Source: Eubacteriales bacterium
GTDB lineage: Bacteria > Bacillota > Clostridia > Peptostreptococcales > Anaerovoracaceae
Direction of reading: 5' to 3'
Assembly: GCA_028692105.1 (NCBI GenBank)
Contig: JAQUYC010000009.1
Location: forward strand, 1-62,837
Length of the DNA stretch: 62,837 nt
The translations under genes and the position numbers were made by a program. Every line of letters begins with the position of its first letter. Position 1 is the first letter of the stretch. Shown piece after piece: positions 62,749 through 62,837 of the stretch. The notes under the pieces are model-generated. The model was not told the DNA's origin, ran no database searches, and worked only from the letters and a program-made list of their open reading frames with translations.

Positions 62749-62837
62749 TTCGCTAACGCGGAAGCCTTTGAGAGAGGCACATGTACCTTGATAACTCCAT
62801 AGTGCAGAAATTTAGTCAAAGAGATCTTAGCTGATCT
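62749..62837 (+). other. Leader of an rRNA operon (16S begins beyond the window)
   Basis: The sequence after P3, with ACCTTGATAACTCCATAGTG, resembles the ACCTTGAAAACTGCATAGTG-type blocks found in clostridial rRNA leaders and spacers. No 16S sequence is reached before the window ends. The stretch 62409-62837 contains no gene, only the three promoters, the tandem repeats and this leader. Confidence 0.65.

Overview
The window comes from a low-GC, endospore-forming, probably strictly anaerobic member of the Clostridia. Evidence: sporulation genes spmAB, spoIID, spoVG, spoIIGA-sigE-sigG, an uninterrupted sigK, spoVT and a spoVB-type flippase; a Firmicutes-type T-box-free TPP riboswitch operon; an L20 leader; AAGGAGG-type ribosome binding sites; and homologues of 2-hydroxyacyl-CoA dehydratase activases. 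A family close to Clostridiales Family XIII / Anaerovoracaceae is a guess I cannot test here. Many blocks keep the order seen in Bacillus subtilis (tmk-holB-ricT-trmN6-abrB; murA-spoIID; purR-spoVG-glmU-prs-pth-mfd; spoVT-spoVB-mazG-hup-rqcP; maf-radC-mreBCD-minD), so most of the window is conserved chromosomal core with small accessory insertions.

Layout. 1-5.0 kb: tail of an unidentified gene, then a TPP-riboswitch-controlled thiamin operon (thiM, thiE, a HAD phosphatase, thiD, thiC). 5.0-9.4 kb: a DeoR regulator under a striking two-arm palindrome, a 38-aa membrane peptide, tmk, holB, ricT, trmN6. 9.4-24.6 kb: abrB, spmAB, murA, spoIID, spoVG, purR, murC, a GlmU reduced to its acetyltransferase half, prs, pth, mfd, a PrsA-type lipoprotein, an S66 carboxypeptidase. 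24.8-31.6 kb: a 48-aa membrane peptide, a four-domain S1 protein, a REP-like palindrome, a polysaccharide deacetylase, a cell-wall amidase, a MoxR/CoxE pair and lexA. 31.7-34.5 kb (minus strand): a class III aminotransferase and a CoA-acylating aldehyde dehydrogenase, best read as an amine/taurine-type catabolic pair. 34.7-41.6 kb: L20 leader with infC-rpmI-rplT, then spoIIGA-sigE-sigG, ylmC, nrdR, cmk and a DUF1015 gene. 41.6-52.8 kb: hairpin cluster, a small transpeptidase, sigK, maf, DUF1540 peptide, radC-mreBCD-PBP2-minD, spoVT. 53.0-62.4 kb: MTA/SAH deaminase, spoVB, mazG, hup, rqcP, a three-gene dehydratase-activase-like operon of unknown substrate, a DUF4363/DUF421 pair, a decayed MFS transporter. 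62.4 kb to the end: three stacked sigma-A promoters and the leader of an rRNA operon whose 16S gene must start just outside the window.

The most interesting signals are regulatory. Upstream of spoIIGA there is a promoter with a 22-bp spacer, as in the Spo0A-driven spoIIG promoter of B. subtilis, and it is nested inside a terminator-like hairpin whose 3' arm contains the spoIIGA Shine-Dalgarno. The same architecture, with a sigma-F/G-like -10, recurs before the dehydratase-activase-like trio. In both cases read-through RNA should have its Shine-Dalgarno buried while RNA started at the internal promoter should not. All such functional statements are inference from sequence; no search or computation was run.
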